Of a stretch of 64,000 bases of DNA, positions 34,484 through 44,076 are shown piece after piece. Position 1 is the stretch's first letter; every line of letters begins with the position of its first letter. A program made the translations under genes and the position numbers. Source of the stretch: Hirschia litorea. Lineage in GTDB: Bacteria; Pseudomonadota; Alphaproteobacteria; Caulobacterales; Hyphomonadaceae. The stretch lies in assembly GCF_042665075.1 (NCBI RefSeq), contig NZ_JBHTBR010000002.1, forward strand, positions 620,001-684,000, given 5' to 3'. The notes under the pieces were generated by a model. The model was not told the DNA's origin, searched no databases, and was given only the letters and a program-made list of their open reading frames with translations.

Positions 34484-35722
34484 ATGACAACGCGACGTAT
34501 AAATTGCCTCATAACAACCCTTCTTGTTTCTACCTTAACAACTCACGCTTATGCACAAGAAAACCAAGCGGAGACATCCCAGACCAATACATTTGCACAA
34601 GCATTGGAAGCAACTAAAGCCAACCTAGATTTCCGTGTCAGGTATGAAGGTGTAGATCAAGATGGAATTGATAATTCTGCGAATGCTTTAACCTACAGAA
34701 TCCGTGCCGGGTTAGAGACTGGTGAATACAAAAACACTAGCTTTTTAATAGACTTCGATCATATCCAAGACGTTGTTGATGATTTTAACTCCACCACGAA
34801 CGGTAAGTCGGGTTACCCAGTTGTAGTTGATCCCAACACAACTGAACTCAACAGAATTCAATTAACAAACACATCCCTCCCCGATACCAAAATCGTATTG
34901 GGTCGCCAGCGCATAATTATGGATGATTCACGTTTTATCGGAAATGTTGGATGGCGTCAGAATGAGCAAACTTTTGACGCTCTTCGTGTGACTAACTCCA
35001 GCCTCGGAAAATTGAAAATAGACGCAGCTTATATTACAGGCGTGAACCGTATTTTTGGTGAAGAAAGCGCTGCAGGTAAGTGGACGGGCGATAGCTACGC
35101 ATTCAATTTGTCCCACCCCTCTCCAATTGGTCAACTCACAGGCTTCGCATATTTTATAGATGCTGATGAAGCGGCGGTAGCATCTTCTCAAACAATCGGT
35201 GCTCGCTTGGCAGGTTCAAAGGAGTTAGGCAAAGGTAAGGTGAATTACGCTTTATCCTACGCACAGCAGGAAGATTACGGTTCATCTAACCTCGACTATT
35301 CCGCCGATTATTATCTTGTGGACGCTGCTTATGCTGTCAACGGATTTGTATTTGGCGGCGGCTATGAGGTATTAGGCGGCGATGATCAACGCGCTTTTAA
35401 CACACCATTCGCTACGCTTCACAAGTTTCAAGGATGGAGCGATAAATTCTTAGTAACACCAACAAATGGTATTGAAGATTTGTATGCCAAAGTCGGTTAC
35501 AAATTTGGTGATTTAGCCATTTTTAAGGGTGTCAACATTCTTGGTTTTTACCACGATTATTCTGCGGACACAGGTGCCGCTGACTATGGATCAGAATTTA
35601 ACATTGTAGCCTCAGCCAGCGTAAACAAAAGCAAATTTACACTCAAATACTCCAATTATAGTGCAGATGACTTTGCCACTGACACTTCAAAATTATGGGT
35701 CTCAATTGACTTCGCATTCTAA
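34484..35722 (+). CDS. outer-membrane beta-barrel porin (alginate-export-like), candidate nitrate porin
   Basis: A 412-residue protein with a signal peptide (cleavage likely after THAYA, residue 24) and alternating beta-strand sequence ending in a C-terminal Phe (VSIDFAF), as outer-membrane barrels do. Segments such as LDFRVRYEGVDQDG, TYRIRAGLETG and KIVLGRQRIIMDDSRFIG resemble the alginate-export porin family. It is the first gene of an operon with nasT and nasS, 31 bases before nasT, so passage of nitrate or nitrite across the outer membrane is likely. The leader carries candidate attenuator hairpins. An alginate role is not supported by the neighbourhood. Confidence 0.75.
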   Translation: MTTRRINCLITTLLVSTLTTHAYAQENQAETSQTNTFAQALEATKANLDFRVRYEGVDQDGIDNSANALTYRIRAGLETGEYKNTSFLIDFDHIQDVVDDFNSTTNGKSGYPVVVDPNTTELNRIQLTNTSLPDTKIVLGRQRIIMDDSRFIGNVGWRQNEQTFDALRVTNSSLGKLKIDAAYITGVNRIFGEESAAGKWTGDSYAFNLSHPSPIGQLTGFAYFIDADEAAVASSQTIGARLAGSKELGKGKVNYALSYAQQEDYGSSNLDYSADYYLVDAAYAVNGFVFGGGYEVLGGDDQRAFNTPFATLHKFQGWSDKFLVTPTNGIEDLYAKVGYKFGDLAIFKGVNILGFYHDYSADTGAADYGSEFNIVASASVNKSKFTLKYSNYSADDFATDTSKLWVSIDFAF

Positions 35723-35753
35723 AGATACAGCAATTCAAAATGCAAAGGCGCAG

Positions 35754-36353
35754 ATGGCTAAACAGCCACCTGCGCTCTTGCGGGTACTGCTCATCGACGA
35801 CAATCCAAAGCGTGCAACCTTGGTAGAACAAGGATTAACGGAATCTGCGCTCGTACATACCGCGAGCAAAGTTCATGGACGTGCGCTTTTAGACCTGATC
35901 GCAGTTATAAAACCTGACGTTATAATCATGGACTGTTATTCACCCGATAGGGATTCTATTGAGAGTTTAAGAACTGTTGTTCAGAACAACCCCAAACCCA
36001 TCGTTATGTTTGTAGAAGAAGAAGATCCTCAGGGTTTTCAACAAGCCATTGATGCGGGCGTAAGTGCTTATGTTGTCGATGGCCTAACGCCTAAACGTGT
36101 AAAGCCTGTTATTGATGTCGCGATAGCTCGCTTCAAAGTTATGAACGATTTGAGGTGTGAACTCAAAAAGACAAAGGATGACCTAGCCGCTCGGAAGGTC
36201 ATAGAAAAAGCCAAAGGCATGCTCATGCATAAGCGAGACATGACCGAAGATCAGGCCTATGCCGCCATGCGAACCATGTCTCAAGAACGCGGCACACCGC
36301 TTAAAGACGTAGCTGAGAATATCATCGCTATTTTAAGCCTGCTTGATGATTGA
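35754..36353 (+). CDS. nasT: NasT, ANTAR-domain antitermination regulator
   Basis: A protein of about 199 residues with an N-terminal pseudo-receiver (VLLIDDN, Asp60 in IIMDCYSPD) and a C-terminal ANTAR RNA-binding domain (ARKVIEKAKGMLMHKRDMTE to PLKDVAENII). The receiver lysine is not in the usual place (VVDGLTPKRV), as in NasT proteins, which are controlled by binding to NasS rather than by phosphorylation. In Azotobacter and Paracoccus NasT binds tandem hairpins in nas leaders and prevents termination. ATG at 35754 is preferred for its AAAGG ribosome-binding site; longer in-frame starts would run into the porin gene. The nasS gene follows 18 bases downstream. Confidence 0.9.
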   Translation: MAKQPPALLRVLLIDDNPKRATLVEQGLTESALVHTASKVHGRALLDLIAVIKPDVIIMDCYSPDRDSIESLRTVVQNNPKPIVMFVEEEDPQGFQQAIDAGVSAYVVDGLTPKRVKPVIDVAIARFKVMNDLRCELKKTKDDLAARKVIEKAKGMLMHKRDMTEDQAYAAMRTMSQERGTPLKDVAENIIAILSLLDD

Positions 36354-36371
36354 GCTATAAGGAAAACAGTT

Positions 36372-37637
36372 ATGAACACCCCAGCTATCAATATTGGGTT
36401 TGCACGCCTTTCCGATTGCGCAATGATCGCTGTTGCCAAAGAACATGGTCTTTTTGAAAAGCATGGCTTGGATGTAAATCTTATCCGTTACAAATCATGG
36501 GCTGCTATGCGAGATGGCTTAGCGCATAAAATGATCGATGCAGCACATATGTTGTCGCCCATGGTCGTCGCATCTGCAGCCGGACTAGGTCCCTATCCTG
36601 GACAATTCACAACTGGCTTTGCATTTAATTTAAACGGCAATGCCATTACTGTATCCAACAGCCTCCTGCGCCATATGCAAAGCATATCTCCCGAATCCAT
36701 GCTGCAGTGCCCATTATCAGCAAAGGGGCTTAAACACGTCGTCGAAATACGGAAAGCTACAGGCCAACCAAAGCTTGTCTTTGCTCACGTATACCACTTT
36801 TCAATGCATGCATATGAATTACGCTATTGGCTTTCCGCTGCTGGGATTGACCCAGACGAAGATGTCGAACTTGTTGTTGTGCCCCCAGCGCAAATGGTGG
36901 ACAGTTTGCGTGCGAAAGAAATAGACGGCTACTGTGTAGGAGAACCATGGAACACTGCCGCCGCTCTTGCAGGACTTGGTCATACGCTAATCACATCTTC
37001 AGAGATTTGGGCTGGTCATATCGAAAAAGTACTCGCTGTTAGATCCCAATGGGCGGACGCCAATGAAGATATTCATCAATCCCTTATCAAAGCATTGCTG
37101 GAAGCATCCATCTGGTTGGACCACCAAGACAATAGAGTGGAAGCCGCCCAATTAATATCCTCTTCAAAATATGTAGATGCCCCACTCCAAGATATTCTCT
37201 CCTCCCTTACTGGAAAGAACCGTCAAACGGGTGGAAATTTAAGAAGAGATATGCCCGATTTCAATATCTTTCACAGATATGCAGCTAATTTCCCATGGGT
37301 CTCTCAAGCAAAATGGATTCTTACGCAAATGGTACGTTGGAACCAAATTTCATCAAATATTGATTTTGATAAAATCGCACGTCTAGCTTTCCGTCCAAAT
37401 GTTTATCGCCAAGCTGCATTGGAATTAAACGTAGCCACCCCTTTAATTGATGAAAAAATTGAAGGTTCAAACCACCACGCATGGATATTAAATAGCGCTT
37501 CTCAAGCCATTGCGATGGGAGCAGATAATTTTATAGATGGACGTATTTTTGATCCTCAACAGCCAGAAGAATACATTCTTAATTTTCAAACAGATGATGA
37601 GTTCAAAACTTCCAAAATGCCAGCTCAGGTAGAATAA
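36372..37637 (+). CDS. nasS: NasS, cytoplasmic nitrate/nitrite sensor
   Basis: This 421-residue protein is homologous to the nitrate-binding NrtA/CmpA family (HAYELRYWLSAAGIDPD, DGYCVGEPWN, DMPDFNIFHRYAANFPW, and WILTQMVRW). It has no signal peptide or lipobox, unlike nrtA at 47037-48509, so it stays in the cytoplasm. NasS proteins bind NasT without nitrate and release it when nitrate or nitrite is bound. The operon with nasT supports this directly. The gene ends convergent to the cobA gene of the nitrate reductase operon; the 112 bases between show no strong terminator. Confidence 0.9.
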   Translation: MNTPAINIGFARLSDCAMIAVAKEHGLFEKHGLDVNLIRYKSWAAMRDGLAHKMIDAAHMLSPMVVASAAGLGPYPGQFTTGFAFNLNGNAITVSNSLLRHMQSISPESMLQCPLSAKGLKHVVEIRKATGQPKLVFAHVYHFSMHAYELRYWLSAAGIDPDEDVELVVVPPAQMVDSLRAKEIDGYCVGEPWNTAAALAGLGHTLITSSEIWAGHIEKVLAVRSQWADANEDIHQSLIKALLEASIWLDHQDNRVEAAQLISSSKYVDAPLQDILSSLTGKNRQTGGNLRRDMPDFNIFHRYAANFPWVSQAKWILTQMVRWNQISSNIDFDKIARLAFRPNVYRQAALELNVATPLIDEKIEGSNHHAWILNSASQAIAMGADNFIDGRIFDPQQPEEYILNFQTDDEFKTSKMPAQVE

Positions 37638-37749
37638 CAGGTCTACATAAGGTGGCACCAAGCAATATAGCAAAACCCCGAAACCTTGAAGCCATCTCAA
37701 GTGTTAAACGCCTCAACCTTTCCGAAAGCAGGCGACTATATGCTTGATA

Positions 37750-38511
37750 TCATAAGGATACCATACTTGCTTTTTGGCGTGCTTCATTTTGAAGGCTATA
37801 AGGGTATCGGATCAATAAAATCGCTGGATTTTGAACCTTCTGTTCCGTTGTATCATGCGCTAACCGACCCAGAACAGTTTTGACATTCCGCATTTTATCT
37901 GTACCGGCATTCTCGATCCAATCAGCAGGCGCATCCGCTGGTACACCCGCAATCATCAGATTTGATTGAATTTTCCATGCTTGTGCTACCCCCATGTAAA
38001 AAGCCACACACACTCCCGGTCTTACAATCTTAGCCCAATCAGGTGAAGTATCAGCATCTGCAGCCCGACCTGTTGTAACAATAAAGCTCTGTAATTCAGC
38101 ACGTTCTGTAACTGTGATAACACTTTCTGAAGCTGCAGCTAATGCTGCTGTAACTCCCGGCACTATTTCCACTTCAGCACCTACAATACTTGCCGCTGCT
38201 ATCTCTTCAGCAGCACGTCCGAAAATCATGGGGTCACCTGACTTCAGACGCGAGACCTTCAATCCCTTAAGCACACTTCTTTGAATTAATTGATTTAATT
38301 CTCCTTGTTGAACGCCCCCATCACCCGGCTTTTTACCGACATAAGCACGCTCGATATTCTCTGGTATTAGCTCCAAAACTTCCTGACTCACTAAGCGATC
38401 ATACAATACAATATCGGATGACCGTATACGAGATACTGCGCGCATCGTGAGGAGATCTGCAGCCCCCGGACCGCACCCAATCAGGGTTAATTTTCCTTTT
38501 GATTTCATCAT
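37750..38511 (-). CDS. cobA: uroporphyrinogen-III C-methyltransferase
   Basis: S-adenosylmethionine-dependent methylation of uroporphyrinogen III to precorrin-2, the branch-point precursor of siroheme and cobalamin. The 253-residue protein has the N-terminal motif LIGCGPGAADLLTMRAV, then VGKKPGD, RLKSGDPMIFGRAAEE and VPGVTAALAAA, all typical of SUMT. It is the last gene of the nitrate assimilation operon, its ATG overlapping the nasA stop (ATGA), and most likely supplies siroheme for NirB. The dehydrogenase/ferrochelatase part of CysG is absent, so these steps must be encoded elsewhere. Confidence 0.93.
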   Translation of the reverse strand: MMKSKGKLTLIGCGPGAADLLTMRAVSRIRSSDIVLYDRLVSQEVLELIPENIERAYVGKKPGDGGVQQGELNQLIQRSVLKGLKVSRLKSGDPMIFGRAAEEIAAASIVGAEVEIVPGVTAALAAASESVITVTERAELQSFIVTTGRAADADTSPDWAKIVRPGVCVAFYMGVAQAWKIQSNLMIAGVPADAPADWIENAGTDKMRNVKTVLGRLAHDTTEQKVQNPAILLIRYPYSLQNEARQKASMVSL

Positions 38512-41222
38512 TCTGCAGCTTCCAAATTCATTTTAGTTGAAACTTCGGATTGGACTTTAATCATCGCCGCTATCTCCGGCTTACAGGAACCGCAGTTCGT
38601 CCCAGCGCACGTCTGTTCACCAACTTTAGCTACTGTATTAGCGCCGGCTTGAATCGACCGTAGTATTTCACCTGATCCTACCCCCATACAGGAACACACA
38701 ATTTTACCACTAACTTGGCCAGATGGAGGTCGACCAGCCAACACTCTCAGTCTTTCTTCCTGTGAGAGTGTTTTACCTATATTTTGACCAATCCATGTAC
38801 GGTCAGCTTCTACTGGACCATTAAACGAAGCAAAAACAGCTGCTTGCAGTTGGTTTGAATTAAACTCAGAATACCGAAACTCTTTGCTCACTGAATTTTC
38901 AAATGATATAATTTCGCTGTCAGGAAATTTTGATGTTAAAGACTTCAAATAATGGGATAAATCACCAGTGCTAGTATCTCCCGCTAACTCAACGGCCCAA
39001 CCGTCACCACGGCGCGATATCGCCCAGTAAACAGCGCCAGATAATTGTGAAGGCTCTATTTCCTTCATAGTCCCAATATAGGCCCACCATTCCAACTCCA
39101 TTTTACGAATGTTTACAGGTGTGTATTTAAGCTCGGGTTGACCAGAGGTCGGATCATGAGCTGGACTGGTTACTTCATCTATACAAGCCCTAGATGCATA
39201 CCTGCGTGTCCAATGTATCGGAGAAAAAACATTTCCTTGAGATACACGATCAGTAACAATCGCCCTTAGGTAAGCCTTCCCCCATTTACTGCTGACAACA
39301 GCGACATCTGCATCTTTGAGATTTAGTCTCAGAGCATCCTTTGGGTTGATTTCAACGTAAGGCTCACCAATATGGGTCGACAAGCGTTGAGTTTTTCCTG
39401 TTCGAGTCATGGTATGCCATTGATCTCTGATACGGCCAGTGTTCAGAACGAGGTCAAATTCTGTATCAATTAGGTTTATAGCCGAACGTACTGGGGTCGG
39501 AACAAAATTCGCCCTCTTATCAATCGTAAAGAACTGTCCATTTGCAAAAAACCTTTTGGCAGATGTGTCCTGTTCCGCATTCCCAGTCTTCGGCCATTGA
39601 AAAGGTTTTATTTGATCATATTCGGAAGACGAAACTTCGCTAAACTTTCCAATATCAAAATCTCGGGATTGGTTGTTCTCAAACGTCGACATCTGCGCGT
39701 ATTCACGAAATATTTCTGATGGGTTCTGAAAACTAAATCCATTAAACCCCATTCGCTGTGCTACTTCACAAATGATCTCCCAATCGTGCTTGGTGTTGCC
39801 AGGTGGTTTCAAAAAACTACGTTGTCTCGATATTCGCCGTTCTGAGTTTGTAACCGTTCCCGATTTTTCTCCCCAACCTGTTGCAGGTAATTTCACGTCG
39901 GCCAATGTCAAAGTATCGCTATTCTCCACAATGTCAGAGACTACTACAAATGGACATTTCTCTATAGCATCCCTAACTTTGGCAGCGTTTGGCATCGAAA
40001 CAGCTGGGTTTGTAGCCATTATCCAGAGCGCTTTTATTTTACCTTCATGGACAGCATCAAACATATCTACGGCTTTCAAACCTGGACCTCGAGTAAGGTT
40101 TGGAGCTTTCCAAAAACGCTTTACCCTATCCAAACTCTCTGGTTCAAAATCCATATGCACGGCAAGCTGATTAGCTAGTCCACCGACTTCCCTTCCTCCC
40201 ATTGCATTAGGTTGTCCAGTAATAGAAAATGGGCCCATACCCGGTCGACCAATGCGGCCAGTAATCAAATGGCAATTGATAATTGCGTTTACTTTATTTG
40301 TACCTGAACTAGACTGATTTACACCTTGAGAATATATACTTAAAGTTCTCGATGTTTCTTCATACCATTCAAAAAAAGTCTCTATATTTTCAATGGTAAG
40401 ACCAGTAGCTTCCACGACTTCATCCATTGAAAAACTGGAAGCAACTTCCAATGCACTCCCAAGTCCATTTGTATGGTCCGTTACAAACGTATCATTGTAA
40501 GCGTTGGAATTGGCGAGATAAGCAAATAGCGCATTAAAAAGGGCAACATCTCCTCCAACTTTAATTTTCAAATGAAGATCTGCTGCATCTGTGGTCGCCG
40601 TATCTCGTGGATCAACAACAACAATCTTGGTTCCCCGTTCAATTTTTGCAGCCAATAAGCGCTGATGCAAAACTGGATGGCACCAAGCGAAGTTAGAACC
40701 GATAAGTACAACTAGGTCAGCCAATTCCAAATCTTCATAACACCCTGGAACAGTATCCGTTCCAAAAGCTCTTTTATGACCAGCAACCGAAGACGCCATG
40801 CACAAGCGAGAATTGGTGTCTATATTTGAAGAGCCTATAAAGCCTTTCATAAGCTTGTTCGCTACGTAATAATCTTCAGTAAGCAATTGCCCCGACACAT
40901 AAAACGCGACGCTGTCTGGCCCATGTTCTGCAATGGTCTGAAGAAACTTACCTGCCACTCTATCTAGTGCTGAGTTCCAATCTGTTTTAGAGCCTTCTAA
41001 TTCTGGTTCTAAAAGCCTCTCTTCAAGTGTAAGTGTTTCCCCCAACGCGCTTCCCTTTGAACAAAGTTTACCAAAGTTAGAGGGGTGTTCTGGATCGCCT
41101 TGAATGTCAGCGGCTTGACCATCATCTGACGGATTTGCAATTACGCCGCAACCGACCCCACAATAAGGACAAGTTGTACGCGTTCCAGTTAGTTTTGAGG
41201 CAAGGCTTTCTTCTAAGGGCAT
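38508..41222 (-). CDS. nasA: assimilatory nitrate reductase catalytic subunit
   Basis: A 904-residue cytoplasmic molybdenum enzyme reducing nitrate to nitrite. The N-terminal 4Fe-4S motif is CPYCGVGC...KLCSKG (Cys18, Cys21, Cys25, Cys54), followed by molybdopterin-binding domains (DTNSRLCMASSVAGHKRAFG, SITGQPNAMGGREVGG). The molybdopterin dinucleotide-binding domain includes LVLNTGRIRDQWHTM. A C-terminal BFD-like 2Fe-2S domain carries CSCMGVGSGEI and CAGTNCGSC, which is the NasA layout when the electron donor works through this cluster. The linker before it is long (about 100 residues). It follows nirD by eight bases and overlaps cobA by four. No separate nasC/nasB reductase is present. Confidence 0.95.
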   Translation of the reverse strand: MPLEESLASKLTGTRTTCPYCGVGCGVIANPSDDGQAADIQGDPEHPSNFGKLCSKGSALGETLTLEERLLEPELEGSKTDWNSALDRVAGKFLQTIAEHGPDSVAFYVSGQLLTEDYYVANKLMKGFIGSSNIDTNSRLCMASSVAGHKRAFGTDTVPGCYEDLELADLVVLIGSNFAWCHPVLHQRLLAAKIERGTKIVVVDPRDTATTDAADLHLKIKVGGDVALFNALFAYLANSNAYNDTFVTDHTNGLGSALEVASSFSMDEVVEATGLTIENIETFFEWYEETSRTLSIYSQGVNQSSSGTNKVNAIINCHLITGRIGRPGMGPFSITGQPNAMGGREVGGLANQLAVHMDFEPESLDRVKRFWKAPNLTRGPGLKAVDMFDAVHEGKIKALWIMATNPAVSMPNAAKVRDAIEKCPFVVVSDIVENSDTLTLADVKLPATGWGEKSGTVTNSERRISRQRSFLKPPGNTKHDWEIICEVAQRMGFNGFSFQNPSEIFREYAQMSTFENNQSRDFDIGKFSEVSSSEYDQIKPFQWPKTGNAEQDTSAKRFFANGQFFTIDKRANFVPTPVRSAINLIDTEFDLVLNTGRIRDQWHTMTRTGKTQRLSTHIGEPYVEINPKDALRLNLKDADVAVVSSKWGKAYLRAIVTDRVSQGNVFSPIHWTRRYASRACIDEVTSPAHDPTSGQPELKYTPVNIRKMELEWWAYIGTMKEIEPSQLSGAVYWAISRRGDGWAVELAGDTSTGDLSHYLKSLTSKFPDSEIISFENSVSKEFRYSEFNSNQLQAAVFASFNGPVEADRTWIGQNIGKTLSQEERLRVLAGRPPSGQVSGKIVCSCMGVGSGEILRSIQAGANTVAKVGEQTCAGTNCGSCKPEIAAMIKVQSEVSTKMNLEAAE

Positions 41223-41230
41223 ACCTTTCT

Positions 41231-41569
41231 CTATGCTCCTACTTCAACAAGCACGCGCCCATCTTTAACTTCAACTGCAAATGTTTTAACGCACCCCTCA
41301 TCAGCACCTCTTGCCAAGCCTGTTGGAAGATCAATTACAAAATTGTGAAGAGGACAAGTTACGCCCGTGTCGTGCACTATGCCCTCACTAAGAGGCCCTT
41401 TTTTATGAGGACATTCATTGTCTATGGCATAAACTTCGTGCGCTGATGTTCGAAAAAGACCCAATTCAAGCCCTTTCCATTTCATGCGCCGTGCTCCTCT
41501 TACTGGTATTTCTTCAAGAGCGCATACATCAATCCACTTTGTCGCAATAATATCGCCGTCCATCTTCAT
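41231..41569 (-). CDS. nirD: NADH-dependent nitrite reductase small subunit (Rieske-type)
   Basis: A 112-residue Rieske-fold protein with the two ligand motifs CPHKKG (Cys53, His55) and CPLHNF (Cys72, His75), so a 2Fe-2S centre should form, unlike NirD proteins that have lost these ligands. It works with NirB in assimilatory nitrite reduction to ammonium. Its start codon shares a base with the nirB stop codon (TAATG), giving tight coupling, and nasA follows immediately. Confidence 0.93.
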   Translation of the reverse strand: MKMDGDIIATKWIDVCALEEIPVRGARRMKWKGLELGLFRTSAHEVYAIDNECPHKKGPLSEGIVHDTGVTCPLHNFVIDLPTGLARGADEGCVKTFAVEVKDGRVLVEVGA

Positions 41570-44010
41570 TACTCCGCTGGTTCCAACGCTTTAAATTCAT
41601 GAGACGATACGCCTTCGCTGGCGCGCTCCTTCCATGGATCAATTTGAGCGAATTTTTGAGAATATAAGAAACGTGCGTAGAGGGCTTTTCGGTTTTCCTC
41701 GTCATCTACGATTTGTTCTTTTACTTTTTCGAGACCAACCCGCTCAGCCCATTTGTAAATGCGATCCAGATACCATGCCTGCTCTCTATAAAGTTGCAGT
41801 AGAGCAGCGGAATACTCCAAAACTTCTTCTTCAGTTTGTAGCTTTGCAAGTATTACAGTGCCTTGAATATGCATACCGGCGGCACCGGCATAATGAAGCT
41901 CATAACCAGAATCCACACAAATAACGCCAATATCTTTACACGTTGCCTCAGCGCAATTTCTCGGACAACCCGATACACCTACTTTGATTTTATGAGGTGT
42001 CCATGATCCCCACATCATGCGTTCAAGCTTGATTCCCAAGCCTGTCGAATCCTGAGTGCCCACACGACACCAGTCTGTACCCACGCACGTTTTGACAGTT
42101 CTAAGGCCTTTGGCATATGCATGCCCAGACACCATTCCCGCTTTGTTCAGATCATCCCAAACCGCTGGTAGATCATCCTTTTTGACACCCAGCATATCTA
42201 TGCGTTGTCCCCCAGTGACTTTCACTGCTGGGATTTGGAATTTATCGACTACATCTGCGATAGCGCGTAGCTCATTGGATGTAGTCATGCCGCCCCACAT
42301 TCGTGGAATAACAGAATATGTTCCGTCTTTCTGAATATTGGCATGTACACGTTCATTAATGAAACGTGATTGCGCATCATCAACATATTCACCCGGCCAA
42401 GATGAGACGAGGTAATAATTCAGCGCAGGGCGACATTTTGCACATCCGCAAGAAGTTTTCCAACCCAGCTCTTGCATAACAGCTGGTATTGATTTCAGTT
42501 CTTTTGAAATTATCAAACGACGCACATCGTCGTTACTTAAGTCAGTACAGCTACATACTGTAGGCACCGCATTCGCTTCGAACGCATCCCCTAGTTTCCA
42601 TGCAAGTAATTTTTCAACAAGACCCGTACAAGTTCCACAAGACGAAGATGCCTTTGTGCAAGCTCGCACACCTGCAATATCAGTAAGTTCTTCCTTATCT
42701 ATAGCAGAAATAATTTTTCCCTTTGATACGCCGTTACAGCCACAGATTTCTGCATCATCCGGCAAGGCTGCAACGGCCTCCATGGGGTCCAGCGGTGCTG
42801 CTCCCGAAAAGCTTTGACCAAAGATAAGATTTTCACGTTCTTCAGGTGCTATAACCGCACTTTCTTTAATCTTCTGGAAGAACCATGCACCATCTGAGGT
42901 TTCACCGTAAAGCACGGCCCCGATAAGGCGATCTTCTTCAAGAACTAAACGTTTATAAATACCGCGAGCAGCATCGCGGAAAACAATTTCTTCGCGATTT
43001 TCGCCTTCGGCAAAATCACCTGCAGAGAAAAGGTCAACACCTGTTACCTTCAGTTTTGTCGAAGTTTCAGAGTGGGAAAATGCATGATCAGCCTCACCGG
43101 CCAAATGCATGCCTAAAACACGCGCTTGCTCATATAGCGGCGCGACAAGTCCATACACATTGCCTTCGAATTCGACGCACTCGCCAACTGAATAGATGTC
43201 TGGATCAGAAGTCTGCATATTTGAAGAAACTAGAATTCCGCGCCCAGTATCTAGCCCTGCCTCTTTGGCCAAATCAACACTTGGACGAATACCTACAGCC
43301 ATGACGACCATATCGGCTTTTAGTTTCGTGCCATCTTCGAGTAGCACCGCTTCAACACAATCTGTTCCAACAATCTCTTTTGTGTTGGCTTTCGTCATGA
43401 TTTTGATGCCGCGAGAAGATAATTCTTTCTCAAGAAGATATCCTGCGGACGGATCAAGCTGACGTTCCATCAATGTTGGCATGAGGTGCAACACAGTCAC
43501 GTCCATGCCTTGCATTCTAAGGCCTGCCGCAGCTTCTAGCCCGAGCAACCCGCCCCCGATGACAACAGCGCTTGAATTTTCTTTGTTGGAAAACTCAATC
43601 ATTTTCTCAACATCATCAAGGTCGCGATACGCCAAAACGCCGTGAAGCTTATGTCCCGGACATGGAATAATGAACGGGTTAGATCCGGTCGCAATTATCA
43701 GTTTGTCATAGCTTTCGGTTATGCCAGCTGCTGAGGTGACGGTTTTAGCTTCACGGTCAATTTGCGTCACACGGGCACCGCGATGAAGCGTTATATTATG
43801 CTCTTCATACCAGCCATCACCATGAATAATGATATCATCAAAACTCTGCTCACCGGAGAGGACTGGAGAGAGCATAATGCGGTTATAATTCACGCGCGGT
43901 TCTGCATTGAAGATAATAACTTCGTATGCGTCCGGCGCAGCTTCAAAAAGGGTTTCAAGTGCACGGCCTGGGGCCATGCCATTCCCTATAACGACAAGTC
44001 TAGGTTTCAT
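41569..44010 (-). CDS. nirB: NADH-dependent nitrite reductase large subunit
   Basis: An 813-residue siroheme/iron-sulphur flavoprotein that reduces nitrite to ammonium with NADH. The N-terminal FAD/NAD domains carry VVIGNGMAPGRALE, VVIGGGLLGLEAA and SVGECVEFEG. Two BFD-like 2Fe-2S domains follow (CGCNGVSKGKI and CSCTDLSNDDV). The C-terminal nitrite/sulfite reductase part has CVGTDWCRVGTQDS and VSGCPRNCAEATC, providing the 4Fe-4S and siroheme ligands. Siroheme would come from the cobA product at the end of the same operon. Length is normal. The 66 bases upstream separate it from the transporter ATPase gene without a terminator. Confidence 0.95.
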   Translation of the reverse strand: MKPRLVVIGNGMAPGRALETLFEAAPDAYEVIIFNAEPRVNYNRIMLSPVLSGEQSFDDIIIHGDGWYEEHNITLHRGARVTQIDREAKTVTSAAGITESYDKLIIATGSNPFIIPCPGHKLHGVLAYRDLDDVEKMIEFSNKENSSAVVIGGGLLGLEAAAGLRMQGMDVTVLHLMPTLMERQLDPSAGYLLEKELSSRGIKIMTKANTKEIVGTDCVEAVLLEDGTKLKADMVVMAVGIRPSVDLAKEAGLDTGRGILVSSNMQTSDPDIYSVGECVEFEGNVYGLVAPLYEQARVLGMHLAGEADHAFSHSETSTKLKVTGVDLFSAGDFAEGENREEIVFRDAARGIYKRLVLEEDRLIGAVLYGETSDGAWFFQKIKESAVIAPEERENLIFGQSFSGAAPLDPMEAVAALPDDAEICGCNGVSKGKIISAIDKEELTDIAGVRACTKASSSCGTCTGLVEKLLAWKLGDAFEANAVPTVCSCTDLSNDDVRRLIISKELKSIPAVMQELGWKTSCGCAKCRPALNYYLVSSWPGEYVDDAQSRFINERVHANIQKDGTYSVIPRMWGGMTTSNELRAIADVVDKFQIPAVKVTGGQRIDMLGVKKDDLPAVWDDLNKAGMVSGHAYAKGLRTVKTCVGTDWCRVGTQDSTGLGIKLERMMWGSWTPHKIKVGVSGCPRNCAEATCKDIGVICVDSGYELHYAGAAGMHIQGTVILAKLQTEEEVLEYSAALLQLYREQAWYLDRIYKWAERVGLEKVKEQIVDDEENRKALYARFLYSQKFAQIDPWKERASEGVSSHEFKALEPAE

Positions 44011-44076
44011 TGAAACGCTCCTGTCTCAATATTCGAGTTAACTGAATGTTTTTTATCGAGATATGAGAACATGATT

